Source: Capsicum annuum (lineage: Eukaryota; Streptophyta; Magnoliopsida; Solanales; Solanaceae). Taken from it: a stretch of 64,000 nucleotides of DNA. Under the pieces are notes generated by a model. It saw nothing but the letters and a program-made list of their open reading frames with translations. It ran no database searches and had not been told where the DNA came from. Numbering within the stretch: position 1 is the first letter of the stretch; each line of letters begins with the position of its first letter. Shown here piece by piece: positions 35,657 through 47,727 of this stretch. The stretch is taken from positions 91,186,110-91,250,109 of the forward strand of contig NC_061120.1 in assembly GCF_002878395.1 (NCBI RefSeq). Reading direction: 5' to 3'. Position numbers and translations under genes: made by a program.

Positions 35657-38170
35657 TGTAATAACCTGGATTTTTCATGATCTAAACCCCTTAAAAGTTA
35701 GGCTACTAAGTTGACTTTCCAACACTTCAAGTCTCGCCTCGATCTTATATTATGGCAAGAAGTTTTGTTATTTTCCCTTTAAGTGTTATTCAGCTGCCAG
35801 TGGCTACAACTTGCGTGACTAACCGTAACCAGACATTATGAGACATTATTAGCAATCATAGTCATAACATAAAAACCTTTAGTTTAAGCCCAGTGACTAT
35901 GACTCCACTCCATGATTCATAACCGGATATTACGAATCATTAGAAGGGACTTGCAGTCAGTTAGACATTACGAGTTATTTTGTGGATCCGTAGCTTGACC
36001 CATAAAGGATCTAAGAATCAAGCCTCTTGTTTTAATAGTTTTATAGTCGTTTAGACACATATTAAGGCCACAAATTTCTCCTAGTTTATAGACAAGTCAA
36101 AACATCCTTTAGCGACTAAATTCTTGTGATATATATAACTATAGTTATTTTGAAACGAGCATAACTTTTGGTATACTAATAATTTTTTAGTTCAATACCA
36201 ACCAACAGATAAATAATTGAATTAGCTTTCCAACTATACTAATTTCTCCTTAAATCAATAGTGGTGTGAAAGGTCATGGACAAAATACTGAAGCACTATC
36301 AAAATTGCCTAGACTACAAGTCGTTAGGAAGGAGTCGTAACATGGGTAGTAGAGGATGAAATTGGACTTCTAATCACGAATCAAATCATGACTCGTGGCC
36401 AGACCCTCCAAGTCATGACCTAAGTCCTTGAGACTACTTCAAGGCAACTTCTAGACGATTTCTAAGGGTTTTTTGGTCTTTTCCCACTCTTTTGACCCCA
36501 AAACAATGTCGTTTCACCCTCCAAACAATAGTTATCAAGTGTAAATATTACCCTAACCTATCATAACTCAGAAATCATTCATCACAAAGCAAAAGAAAGT
36601 GATTCCTTTCTCCCCAAAGCCAACTAGAGTTCTTCAAGTTCAATTTCAAGCTCAAGTTCTAGTTCAATCCCAAGAAATTTATCCAAGGCTTCTACATTCA
36701 GGTATGTGGGTATTTAATGAGGATCTCCTTTCATCCTCATGCTAGAAATTATGACTTAAATTCAAGAATTTTATGAATTCCAAAAGCTAGGTTTCCATGA
36801 AAAACATAAATTCCATGATTTCTCCATGTAATTCTTGAATTCAACCATGAATAGTTTCCTCAAAAATTCAAGCATTCTTCCATACATTATTCATGATAAT
36901 TTGTTACATTGATAAAACTGTTGGATTCTTGAGTTTAAATCATGAAAATTCTTCGTATGTCATTATTTTGAAACTATCATATTTAATTATATTTTTCAAT
37001 GTTGATGGTTTATGAACACCCGATACCTAGATGATCATGCAGCTACAGTTTTCATGATTTCAAGTTATTCATATCATGTTTGTATAATGAAATTTGTAAC
37101 ATTTTTGTAATTAGCACTCACCAGTATTATATCATACTAAATACACCAGCTAACATGTTCATGATTACCTCCAATTATGCATGCATTGTTATTTTCAGAA
37201 TACCATATTAGATCATATCAGTTATCAGCGTATCACTAGTTTTTATTTTTATGTCTGTTCAGTTGGGAGTAATTCTTAGCACCAAGAAAACACAGGGATT
37301 GTGGGTCTCCCTTCGATTAGGTATGAGTCATTGTTAGGAGTCCCTAAGTTCCAGAACTACAACACGACCATAGATTATAAGTTTTCCCCTATCAGTTGAG
37401 GCATGACACCCTCATCCTTTGGAAAATCAGTTTAGTTGATCCACGTCAGCTAGTGTTGGTACCCTTGGAAAGGTACTAACACCCATCCAACTGAGGTTAC
37501 TAGATCGACCTTTATTTTGTTCAGATTGGGGTAGGTCGATTGTAGTTGGCTGCCACAGTCTCAATTTAGTATTTAGACCACATCAGCTAAGGCTTCCATG
37601 ACCAAGTGTTCAGCGTATTAGTCATTTAGTTATTCAATTTTACAATTTATTTTAGCACATGCTTTACTTGGTTTGGCATTCGTTTTACATGTTCATGCAT
37701 TCACGTTCAATATTCATACATGATCTTCAGTATGGTTTTAACAGTCTATTCAGCTATAACTTGTATTTATATATGGTATTCATGTTTCTACTGCTTCCCA
37801 ACTTATAGAAATATTTTTAGTTAACGAATTAAAAATTTTATAATGTCGTACATCTTTTACATGCAGCCATGATTGAAATGTATATTTTAGCAAATAGCTT
37901 ATGTCCTTAGTTTTAAAGCATACATTAAGCATTTTCATGATTTAGTGCATTTCTCACATACTCAGTACATTTTAATGTACTGATCATATATATGTGTCTG
38001 TGGATACATTGCTTCATAATGTAGGTACCAGATATATCCCACACACCAGGGTTAGATAGTTCACAACATTCAGCCAATAGGTGATGAGTTCTCTTATTTC
38101 AAGGACACAAGTCAGTTATGATTCTTTTATTGTGTTTTTCTTATTAGTATGTATTAATTTAGGGTAGTTG
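35657..38170 (+). repeat. Element F 3' LTR, truncated at its end
   Basis: Matches the 5' LTR until TTAGGGTAGTTG at 38170; the corresponding 5' LTR sequence continues for about 310 bp more (from about 32430 to 32741). The shared LTR block is at 36214-36278. The LINE follows immediately. Confidence 0.88.
36214..36278 (+). promoter_or_regulatory. Shared LTR block (F 3' LTR copy)
   Basis: AATTAGCTTTCCAACTATAC, then TCCTTAAATCAATAGTGGTG, AAAGGTCATGG. A more worn copy of the block at 30561. Confidence 0.45.
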
Positions 38171-39485
38171 GAGGTTTTGCTCACATTGAAGTGGATTTAT
38201 TGTGTCCGAGAATTTCTAATCACTCTCCAGCATTGGTCCAATATATACATAGAGAATATTAACAACCAAAGACATTTAGGCTATATGCTTCAGTCTTGTT
38301 GCATCACCGGTTTCAACAGAGTTTGCAACAGATGTATAGTAGACAAATGAGAGGGGACCCTATGACTATTATCAGTGATAGACTAAAGAAACTAAAAGTG
38401 GAAATGAAAGACCTCAACACATACATGGCTTCATATGCTCAAAATCTATACCAGTCTAGAAACAACTTGAAAGAGTACAAGCTCAGATTACTTCCAAATT
38501 GAATAATCAGACTTTATTTGATCAAGAAAAGGCTATTCTGATGAATATTCAAAAATGGAGCTTTGTAGAAGAGCAGGTATAGATAAAGAAGTCTAGAGCA
38601 TATTGGATTGATAGAGGTGATGCTAATACAAAGTATTTTCAATCTCAACTCAAGATTAGGTCTGCCCAAAATACAATTTCATCAGTTTATACTAAAACTG
38701 GAACAAAACTCACAAATCCACAAAAAGTAGAGGCTGAATTTATTGATACCTTTACTACACTTATGGGAGATTGTGTTGTTGAAATAGCATATCCAAACTC
38801 AGAAGTGATCAAAAAAGGGTCATGCCTTACTAGAGAACAACAGATTCAGCTACTGTAGATGGTGAGTCCAAAGGAAATAGACCAGGTTGTAAGTAGCATG
38901 ACTAAAGACAAAAGTCCAGGGGTGGATCATTACCCTATTGAATTTTTTCAACAACAGTGGGCTATAGTCAAAACAGAGGTCTATTCAGCTATGCAATATT
39001 TTTTTATTACTGGAAATATGAAGAGAACTTAGAACTGTGCAACTATCACATTGATTCCTAAAGTTCCATCACCAACTAAGGTAAAGGACTTTATACAATT
39101 GCATGTTGTTACACTATCTACAAAATTGTTGTTAAAATTCTGGCTAACAGGATAACACAAGTTTTGAATGGTATTATTCGATGTTCACAGTATGCCTTCA
39201 TTGAAATAGGAGCTATTACAAATAATATTCTACTTAGTCATAAGATTTTCAAGGGGTATACTACGTAAAATATCTCACCTAGATGTGTTCTTATAGTGGA
39301 TCTCAGAAAAGATTATGTTACCCTTGAGTGGCCTTTCCTCAAGGCCATGCTTTTTGAGTTGGGATTCCCTTAAAAATTATCAATTATGGAGTGTGTCTCT
39401 ACTATATATTATTCTTTGATGCTAAATGCTGGACTCACTAAACCATTATATGCTAGGAGAGGGTTAAGGTAAGGGGATCCTATGT

Positions 39486-39515
39486 CCCCTTACCTAGGAT
39501 CCCCTTACCTCTTTT
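39486..39515. repeat. 15-bp tandem duplication in the LINE RT
   Basis: CCCCTTACCTAGGAT followed by CCCCTTACCT; in frame, it duplicates SPYL as SPYLGSPYL. Confidence 0.8.
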
Positions 39516-40426
39516 TGATAGCCATGGAATACCTGCAGAGAGAAATGGAATAGCTAGCAAAATATAAGATATAAGATATTTAACCTAATTCATATGTGCT
39601 TAGCAGATGACCTGCTGATGTTCTCCAGGGCTGACAAAAATTTTGTTATGTTGCTACAACAAACCTTTCAAAGGTTCTCAAGAGCATCTGGGCTGGACAC
39701 AAATGATGACAAGTGCTCTATCTATATAGCAAGAGTAGGTAATAATCTGAAGTGTGATCTATTATAGAGCTTGGGATTTGGAGAAGGGACTTTACCATTT
39801 AGGTACTTGCGTGTTCCACTATCTATAAAGAAGCTCACTATTGCACAATATATACCTCTGGTGGAGAAATTCTCTGCAAAAATTACATGTTGAATGGCAA
39901 GACTGGTCTCATATGCTGGTAGACTTCAACTTATAAAAGCAGTGGTATTTGGTATTTAAAGCTATTGGGCATAAATATTTATCTTGCCTAAGAAATTGAT
40001 TAAGCTGCTGGAAGCTATTTGTAGAACCTTTTTATGGATTGGCGTGAAATGTCAAAAAAAATCTTTGATTGCATGGGAGAAGATATGTCAAAAAGGATCA
40101 ACAGGTGGACTGGGAGTTATTGACTTGAAGTTTTAGAACAAAGCAGTCATTCTAAAACACCTGTGGGTTGTTTTAATAAAGAAGGACACACTATGGATTA
40201 AATGGGTGAACTACTACTATGTCAAGCAGAGGGACTTAAACATTATGCCTACCAAAAAATGCAGCTTGGGTGGTGAGAAAGATAATTGATAGTATAAAGG
40301 GATATAGCCACAAATGTAGATCCAGGAGGTATTAATACAAACACCGGATAAGCTAGTACAAGGTGATAAGTTCTCTATCAGGCAGGCTTATCTGACTTTG
40401 AAACCACATTATACAAACGTAGCCTA

Positions 40427-40487
40427 GAAGAGTATTACATTGCATAAACACATCTGGGAAGAGTATTACATTGCATAAACATATCTA
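40427..40487. repeat. 31-bp tandem duplication in the LINE
   Basis: GAAGAGTATTACATTGCATA starts at 40427 and again at 40458. The period of 31 is not a multiple of three, so the reading frame is broken. Confidence 0.9.
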
Positions 40488-41157
40488 TCCCAGGCTTAAG
40501 TTAAATCTATGGCTAGCAGTGAATAAAAGATTAGCAACAGTTGAAAGAATTTAGGAAATTAGGATCCAAGTAACACCTGAATACAATTCTTGCAATCAAA
40601 CTGTGGAGATATTTGAATACCTTTTCTTTGAATTCAATTATAGCAAGCAGATGTGGAGTATTGTGGAAAAATGTCTAGGCTTTAACAGAAACATAACGCC
40701 CTGGCCAGAGGAATTGGATTGTATCTGCAAAATAGCCAAGAGAAAGATTGGACACGCGGAAATTATTTGTTCCAATTTTGCTATGAATCCGTATTGCATC
40801 TGGAAATATAGGAACATGATGAGGTTTCAGAAGGGTCGACTCAACTCGGCAAGAATGTTTAAGGATATTGTAATGCATATGCACATTCATGGAGGAATAC
40901 AGCTGCATGGCAAAGCATTTTAAAGATGTTGAATCATTTCCCCAAGAAATAGGATCCACTGTAATGTCCCCTAATTATTTGAGTAATATTAGCAAGTATA
41001 GTTAGCAGAAAATGTAATTCTATACTAGTTTAATGATAGGTGATAGTAGATAGATGGTCAGCTTCTACCCTGGATTGTATTGACAATTTTGATTAATAAA
41101 GAAGTTATTGATCAATAAAAGATTCTTATCATAGGAATTTTGAAAAGAAGGTTGGGG

Positions 41158-42049
41158 GATACCATTATCAAACCATTATTCAAGCCATAAACCATCAAGC
41201 TAGGGTTAACCATGACCCATTCATTAAACCACAATTTCTATGCACCCACCTGTGCAAAACCATTATCAAAAACATGTATAAACACAAGTGAAATCAAGAG
41301 AGAACATTACTCAACATTATACATTCAAACCCTCAACCATGGATTACAAACCACCATTTATGATTCTAGAACAATGTTTAAAACACAAGATTTTTGTGAG
41401 CTAGAAATGAAGAAAGAGTCATATGCCTGAGTTATAAAGATTCATAGAGAGATTTCGATCCTTAAGACTCTAGACGACCACATTGAAGAAACCCTAGCCC
41501 AATTTCCTTGAGAGGTTTCTAGAGAGTTAATGAGAGTGTTTGGATCATCTCAAGTAAATAATGAGGGACCAAATAGTGTTATAAGACGTGGGGTATTAAG
41601 GTCTTGGGATGTAAAATGTCTAAAAATAACCTCAACTTAAAAGCTGTAAAAGACTCGTAGAAGGCTACGGTTGAACCCCTCAACTCATACCCATATCTTA
41701 CGAGTGGTAATAAAGTTGGACACCATATTCAGTCCAACATATGAATCCTTAGCCTAACTCATACCATTACCATAAGACTAGTACCCTTCAAGTCATACCA
41801 TATGTAGATCATCAAAGGCTAGACACTGGACAATATACGGTTTGGACCCTACCTCTTGTATCATATGCATATGACTCATATAATTTTTATCTCGTATCAA
41901 TAGTAGAACTCGGCCAATATGAAACTGACCAACATATGACTAGGTTCCTAGACCCGTATCCATACAATACGACTAGTATAGTGAGTCATATGATCAGCAG
42001 AAGGATCAAACCTACAAATCTCGTAAGGACCAAAGTTCTGGGTGTTTCA
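41158..42049 (-). repeat. Element D 3' LTR, truncated
   Basis: Matches 8738-9637 of A's LTR, so about 1.3 kb of its far end is missing at the LINE side. It ends GGGTGTTTCA. Confidence 0.8.
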
Positions 42050-42195
42050 GTCTACCCCCTTTAGGATCATTTGTCCTCGAATGATAGGATGAGGCACTAC
42101 AAACATGATTAACCCCAAACATCTTTACTCTTAACTTTAAGATGAAAAATAAATACCAAGAGATTAAAAATCTATCATCAATAAAGATAGAAAAC
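42050..42195 (-). other. Element D purine tract and 3' untranslated end
   Basis: On the minus strand AAAGGGGGTAGAC precedes the LTR. The string TCATTTGTCCTCGAATGA (42067-42084) matches A at 1349. No coding potential; interrupted at 42195 by S1. Confidence 0.7.
42191..42195. repeat. Target-site duplication of S1, left
   Basis: AAAAC, identical to 44626-44630. Confidence 0.85.
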
Positions 42196-44035
42196 TATAA
42201 CGCCTCAAAATCTGATCCCGAGATGTCACATGGTACTCAAGGCTACGAGTATCCCCAAGCTAACCCTTTGAGCCTGCTACTAGGTCGGAACCTTACTTTA
42301 AGATAAACTATTCAAGAAATAATATTGTATCATACCAAAACTGAGGTTGAATAAACTGAAGATACTATATGAATAGCAAATATTGAAAGTCTGTAAATAA
42401 ACTCATAGTCTGAAAAGCCTCTACTACTAAAGAACTAGAGAGCCATTGGGATAGACCCCTAACTAACTCGTACTAAACTGAAAACAATAACTCAATTACT
42501 ATAAAAGCTGAAAATTTGAAGTAGTAGGCCCTCGAATCATGAGGACTCACCAACTGTGGGAGCGTAGATAGAGACGCTCGAACTAATCACGCTGCTGATA
42601 CTGAGCACCTGAACCTACATTATAATACAATGTAGCACATATACATATTTGTGGATCAACACTTTGAGGATGTACTGAGGATATGGGGTTGTAATGCATA
42701 AGTAAGACATCATCATAATTAGAAAGTAAATGCATTCTGGATGTATATGACTCACATAAGCTTGGTTATCTAAAATATCAAAATACAAAATCATGTATTA
42801 CAAATCGTACTTGTAAATCCAGTGATTCATAACACTTAGTCTTATAAAAAATTTTCTATCAATATTTTCTTTTGAAACTTAGAAGCTTTAGGAGCTTTGG
42901 AAATCTTGAAACTTTGGGACTTGAGGACTTTGGGAGTTTCTTCTAACCGACATAAACCATGTAAGCTGACATAGAATCCAACGTCTTGCCCACGTTGGGG
43001 AGATTTGTTCTACCTTTGCCATCGAAATAGAACCTTAACTTAAGTGATCACTATCTTAGCCCACTATGGGCAGTTAAAACCTATGGTGGCTCATAGTTCT
43101 GGGGCATAAGACCTTGGAATCATACCCAACTCGATGCTAAATACTACTCCTATACTTATTGCTCAAAATTTTTAGTAAATCCACCTTAAAATAGCACAAA
43201 GGTTCGTAACTAAAACCAATTATGCTTCTCTTTATTTTAAATCTTAAAATGGATGAATAATGTGGATTCCTATCTTAGCTTAGGATCAAAATATCAATCT
43301 TTGCTTTGGAAAGCACTAATCAAAACTTGTCAATAGGACTTGAGATCATAATAAATCATCAATAGTACTTAGAACTCAAAGTATAAAGCTTTAATGCATC
43401 AATAATTACATCAAAAATCGGATTTAAACTTCAGGATCAATAATCATCTTAAAAGGTTTCAACAATCTCAGTCAAGATAATGGTATATAATTCATAATAC
43501 GAATCTTATAATTTCAAATGTGAACATATGTAAACTCTTGCAATTGGAGCCTTAAATATCATAATAATTTCATAAACTAAAATAATAAGGATTTAGGTAT
43601 CAATCCTAACTTAGATTTCATAGGAAATCATAGAATATTCAGGAAAATTGAAACCATAACTAAGTTTTGGGAACAAGGATGAAAGATTTATCCTTGTTCA
43701 AAACCCCACATACCTTGGATGATGAACTAGATGAACAACCTTGCTGTTGAGACTCTATTTGTGCTCTTGAATGATGGTTCTTGAAATTCTTGTGTTGGAA
43801 ATCTTGAATCTTGAATTAATTTGGAAAAAGGATGGTGGAATATTGGGATTCTTAAGGTTGATTGTTGAAGCTTAGGGTTTTGGGTTGAGATAAATCTTGA
43901 AAAAAATCTCGTAAGATGCTTGTAATAGCCTTAAATCTTGTGTTTGGACGGAATTGGGGGCTGTGAAAAGTCCAAAATACCTCTTTCAACTTCTAAATGA
44001 AACTGAAAAAAATAAATTGGGGTCCCGATTTAATG

Positions 44036-44420
44036 GTCCACCGTAAGGCTCCACTATCACGGTGGATCACTGAAAACTGATGAAAGGGAAATTGGGGTCA
44101 TTCGCGATGCGGAGCTATCGCATTGTCCCACTGGATTTTGACACTTAGGATCTAGAACTTCAACACGATTTGCCACTATCGCGGTGCCCTATAGAAATTC
44201 CATTTTTTCCTTTGGCACGACGCCACTATTGTGTTAGGCTACTGGAATTTGACAATTGGGAAAATGGATCTCTCCACGATGCGTCAATATCGTGGAGGTC
44301 ACTGAAAATTGACAAATGGGAATTTGGACCACGCCACGACATACCAACATGGTAGTGGTCTACTGGAAAGGGACAATTATGAAATTGTCCTTCACCGCGA
44401 TGCGGTGACTGCCTAGTTGG
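44036..44420 (-). repeat. Hairpin repeat array (S1)
   Basis: Six to seven units of 54-63 bp. Two form perfect short stems: CCACCGT/ACGGTGG (44038-44044 with 44059-44065) and CTCCACGAT/ATCGTGGAG (44272-44280 with 44289-44297, 8-base loop). Confidence 0.8.
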
Positions 44421-44440
44421 CACACTATCAACTTAAAAAT

Positions 44441-44510
44441 GCTCTAACTTCTTCACCGAGTGTCAGATTTGGGCAAATTTTGTATCGATGGAAAGCTTAT
44501 TTAATTTCCC
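44441..44510 (-). promoter_or_regulatory. Shared LTR block (S1 copy)
   Basis: CTAACTTCTTCACCGAGTGT, CAGATTTGGGCAAATTTTGT, ATCGATGGAAAGCTTATT. The clearest copy of the block. Confidence 0.55.
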
Positions 44511-44625
44511 ACAAAAAGAAAGGTTGAAATCTAGAAAATTCTATGAAAAATATATTAATCATTTTGGAAGACATCCCTTAATATTCTAGGAATGAATTTA
44601 AGCTAGAAAAAGTTTGGGGTTTACA

Positions 44626-44630
44626 AAAAC
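44626..44630. repeat. Target-site duplication of S1, right
   Basis: AAAAC. Confidence 0.85.
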
Positions 44631-44818
44631 AAGGAGGTTAACAGAAACACATACCTTAAGCACAAATTTTTGAAATCGGGAATAGAATGGATACTTAGAT
44701 TTTATGTCCTCCTCAGCTTCCCTAGTAGATTCCTCAAACTTTTGGTTCTACCATAGAACCTTCACCGAAGCCACATCCTTTGTTCGCAACCGATGAACTT
44801 ACCGATCTAAGATCTTCA
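44631..44818 (-). pseudogene. Element D chromodomain remnant
   Basis: Matches A at about 1525-1640, for example GAAGCCACATCCTTTGTTCG at about 44768 and at about 1592 (minus-strand RTKDVAS). It is the C-terminal end of the integrase gene, cut off from the rest (56475 onward) by element C. Confidence 0.78.
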
Positions 44819-46989
44819 TAGTAACGACCTGAAATCGTCTCCTGGGATGTCACACAGATCTTAAGGCTACAAGTAGCCCCAAGCTAACCGTTTGAGCTTG
44901 TTTCTACTAATAACACTCATTTCAAGAGAAAATGATTCAAACACTAGCAGAGTCATATCATATGAAAGAAAATACGGAGAAAATACTCTTTCCAAACGAC
45001 CAAGCAATACTGGAAACCTCAACACAACAAAAATCTGATAACTAGTCTGACAAAGCTTCTACCAATCCATGAACTACAGAGTCGTTGGAACAGGTCCCCA
45101 ACCGACTCAAAATGAATTGGAAATAATAACATAGTCTCTCAAAATATGGAGATATCTGAATATAGGTCCTCGAACTATGATGACTCAACACTGTAGGAAT
45201 GTAGATAGAGGTACTCAAAAATCACAGACGAGGTTGGGACTGAGCACCTGAACCTACAATATAAGACAATGTAGCACATAGATATATATGTGGATCAGCA
45301 CTTGAGAATGTACTATGTATGTGGGGGTGCATGCATTTATATAAAATAACATCAATACTCTTTAATCAAATTATGCATGTAATAAGTAATGACTCACATT
45401 GCTTGAATAAGTATAAAATGCAAAGCTCATGAATCATGTAAAATGGAACATGTAACACAATCTCGTGAGTCATTATACTTTTAACTTTGAAATTTGTATT
45501 CTTCTCTTATTCTCATTACTCAAGGCTAAAGGAAACTTTAAGCAATACTTTCAATTCATGCATATGTCTCATGGAGAGTAAAACTTCTTCAATGCTAAAG
45601 AACTCATAACTCTTTTGAACTTAAATACTTGGAATTCGGAATCATATAACTTTAGAACATACTTGAAGGCATTTTATTCATGTTAGAAAAATATCTCATT
45701 TCAAGCTTTAGGGAAAAATACTCATTACAAGGAAAAGTATTTTAGTTTTAAAAGAAAATATCTTATCTCAAAGCTTTAGTTTTAAGGGAGATTCTCTTAA
45801 CCGACATAAACCATGCGAGCTACATGGAGTCTAACGTATTGTCCTCCTAAGGAAGAGACCCCACGTTGGGGAGGAGCGTCATACTCTTTTTCAGGGAGTA
45901 TAACCTCAATTCAGTAATCACTGATCTAAGCCTCGGGCCTAATATCTCGGTCTTAGGCCCAACAATCATCTCAGCCTTAGGCCTAACCTACGGTGGCACA
46001 TAGTTCTGGGGTAAGAAATCATGGTAACTTACCCAACTCGATGTTAAATACTACTCCCTTTAGTTTATCTCGCTCATCTCATGAAAATTTACTTTAGAAT
46101 AATATTATGGTTCAATAAGGACCCAATAATCAAATCTGTAATCTCATGTAGTAGAGTGGATTTCAAAACTCAATGACCATTAGGTCAAAACATTTCTCAA
46201 TAATCTCAGAATACTCAAATCATGAGTGCTTATAGCACAATAGTTCATAAAATCTCGTCTCAAGTAGGGCTTAATAACCCATAATTCAATCTCAAGTTAG
46301 AACTCATCTAAATCATAATAGATATAGCATATAGATTCATAACTCATGTAGAAATCTGGAAATTTCAGCAATTTATCTCAAAATCTCAACATACTTATAT
46401 ACTTCAATATTTCAAACATTTCAACTATTAACTTCTCAAGGATTAAAATCATGGGATATAGACCCAGCTACAACTTCTCAAGAAAATATGTGAAAATCAT
46501 GCCATAAGACTCTCAATTCATAGGAAGCATCAAAATATTGTAATAGATAATAAAGGGTGAAACCCCCAATTCAATTTCATGTAAAATCTCATAAATTGCA
46601 GATAATTGTAGTTTAAATAAGCCTTTGGGAACAAGGGTGAAAGGATTACCCTTGTTCAAAACCACATATACCTTGAATTAGAAGCTTTGGATGAACTCTC
46701 ACTTTTGGAACTCTATTCGTACTCTTGAATGAGGGTTCTTGAAGCCCTTCACTTGGGAACCTTGAATCTTGACTAAATTTAGAAAATCTATGGTAGATTC
46801 TTGAGATTCTTGGAAGAGGTTTTGGATACTTAGGGTTCTAGTTGAGAGAAAACTTGAGAAAAAATTCATAGAAAGCCTGTAAATGACTTCAATTTGGTGT
46901 TTGCACGGTTTAAGAGGCTTGGAAAAAGTCCAAAGTTTCGTTTTTAACTTCTGAACAAAGCTGGAAAAATTAAACTGGGAACCCAATTT

Positions 46990-47245
46990 TATAGGCCACC
47001 GCGACGCGCCACTATCACAGTGGCTCACAAGAAATTGACAAATGGGAATCTGGGAGTCACCACGATGCGGAGCCATCGTGTTGTCCCACTGGTTGGGACC
47101 TGGAACTTCAGTGCGATGCATCACAATCGTGCTAGGCCACTGAAAATTGACTATTGAGAAATTGGGGTCCTCCACGATGCGCTACTATCGCGGAGTTCTA
47201 CTGGAATTTGAAAATTTTCAAATAGACCCTCTCCGTGACGCGCCA
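46990..47245 (-). repeat. Hairpin repeat array (C 3' LTR)
   Basis: Units begin at CCACCGCGACGCGCCACTAT (from 46996), CACCACGATGCG (from 47057), CAGTGCGATGC (from 47109), CTCCACGATGCGCTACTAT (from 47170) and CTCCGTGACGCGCC (from 47230). Confidence 0.75.
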
Positions 47246-47284
47246 ACAACTAAAATGATGTTGTTTTACGACTAGGGCTTAAAT

Positions 47285-47356
47285 TAGCCACAACTTCTTA
47301 CCTAGGTATCAGATTTGGGTGAATCTTATATCGACGAAAAGCTTATCAAATTTCCC
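47285..47356 (-). promoter_or_regulatory. Shared LTR block (C copy)
   Basis: CACAACTTCTTACCTAGGTA, TCAGATTTGGGTGAAT, TATATCGACGAAAAGCTTAT. Confidence 0.5.
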
Positions 47357-47507
47357 ATGTGATAAAAATTTAAAATTAGTGAAATTCTATATGGTTAACA
47401 TGATACTCACTTAGGAAGTCACTTCTCAATCTTTTAGGGCCAGAATCACACCTCACTTGACATGCCCTAAGGGTCATTCTATGAGAGAATCTTTGTTAGG
47501 TCTTACA

Positions 47508-47523
47508 ATATCTCCCCCTTGGA
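47508..47523 (-). other. Polypurine tract of element C
   Basis: On the minus strand CCAAGGGGGAGATAT directly before TGTAAGACC. Confidence 0.85.
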
Positions 47524-47727
47524 AACATTCATCCTTGAATGTCACTAGTAAGACTAAGAACACATGAAAAACTGAGTACAATTGCTGAAGCAAGTTGCTA
47601 AAACGGGCTCAAAATCTCTCTAAACTCTGGAATGCCTCGGAAATTGCAAGAACTCATACAAAGATAGATGCACATAGTTGAACTTTAGATTAGAAGGGCT
47701 GAATTAAGGAAGAATAATACCTTCGGA

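Larger units (their letters stand above)
21307..38170 (+). mobile_element. Element F: long-LTR retrotransposon with a short interior, hosting element B
   Basis: Plus-strand element. Its 5' LTR lies at 21307-21813 and 30454-32741 (2795 bp once B is removed), the primer site at 32746, the interior at 32742-35656, the purine tract at 35645-35656 and the 3' LTR at 35657-38170 (cut by the LINE). Both LTRs start TGTAATA-C and the 5' LTR ends GGTCATGACA. The interior is only 2.9 kb and I recognise no pol domain, so F resembles a LARD-like non-autonomous element with gypsy-type LTRs. The left flank is the MULE fragment; the right duplication cannot be checked because the 3' LTR is truncated. Confidence 0.8.
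38171..40923 (+). pseudogene. LINE ORF2 remnant: endonuclease end, RT, zf-RVT
   Basis: Readable blocks in order: SNHSPALVQYIHREY (about 38215-38260, endonuclease end); AYWIDRGDANTKYF (about 38595-38640); KEIDQVVSSMTKDKSPGVDH (about 38870-38930, start of RT); ATITLIPKVPSPTKVKDF (about 39040-39095); RGLR-stop-GDPMSPYL (about 39460-39495, the Gln of RQGDP is TAA); CLADDLLMFSRAD (about 39594-39632, the x-A-D-D catalytic box); GLDTNDDKCSIYIA; then LNLWLAVNKRLATVERI and CNQTVEIFEYLFFE (about 40500-40640), the reverse-transcriptase zinc-binding domain. Many frameshifts and stops. A 15-bp repeat (39486-39515) inserts five residues after PYL, and a 31-bp duplication shifts the frame at 40427. Confidence 0.85.
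38171..41125 (+). mobile_element. LINE (L1-type non-LTR retrotransposon), 5'-truncated
   Basis: The plus strand carries the end of an ORF2 endonuclease, a full RT region and the 3' zinc-binding domain (see next entry). Its 5' end begins in the last part of the endonuclease, typical of incomplete target-primed reverse transcription. The 3' end is placed near a run of AATAAAG/CAATAAAAG strings (41094-41120); no clear poly(A) or target-site duplication is visible, so both edges are approximate. Confidence 0.82.
42196..44625 (-). repeat. S1: solo LTR of the B family
   Basis: 2430 bp with edges TATAACGCCTC and GGGGTTTACA, flanked on both sides by AAAAC. It aligns with the B 5' LTR over its length (opening CTCAAAATCTGATCCCGAGA, closing TTAAGCTAGAA). 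No interior, purine tract or primer site, so it is the product of LTR-LTR recombination. Short frames at 44170-44423 lie in its repeat array and are not genes. Confidence 0.92.
44819..47507 (-). repeat. Element C 3' LTR
   Basis: 2689 bp; edges TAGTAACGACC and GGTCTTACA. It aligns with the B and S1 LTRs, with the hairpin array at 46990-47245 and the shared block at 47285-47356. The segment 45306-45790 matches 55997-56474 closely (GTGGGGGTGCATGCATTTAT in both). The long frame at 46699-47175 runs through repeats and is not a gene. Confidence 0.88.

Noticed and set aside
40675..40959. 94-residue minus-strand frame
   Set aside because: Antisense to the LINE zinc-binding domain.
44170..44423. Overlapping frames on both strands of 61-65 residues
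   Set aside because: They lie in the hairpin repeat array of solo LTR S1; their repeated peptide pattern comes from the DNA repeat and they show no protein features.
46699..47175. 158-residue minus-strand frame
   Set aside because: It lies inside element C's LTR and runs through the same repeat array; LTR copies in B and S1 do not keep it open.
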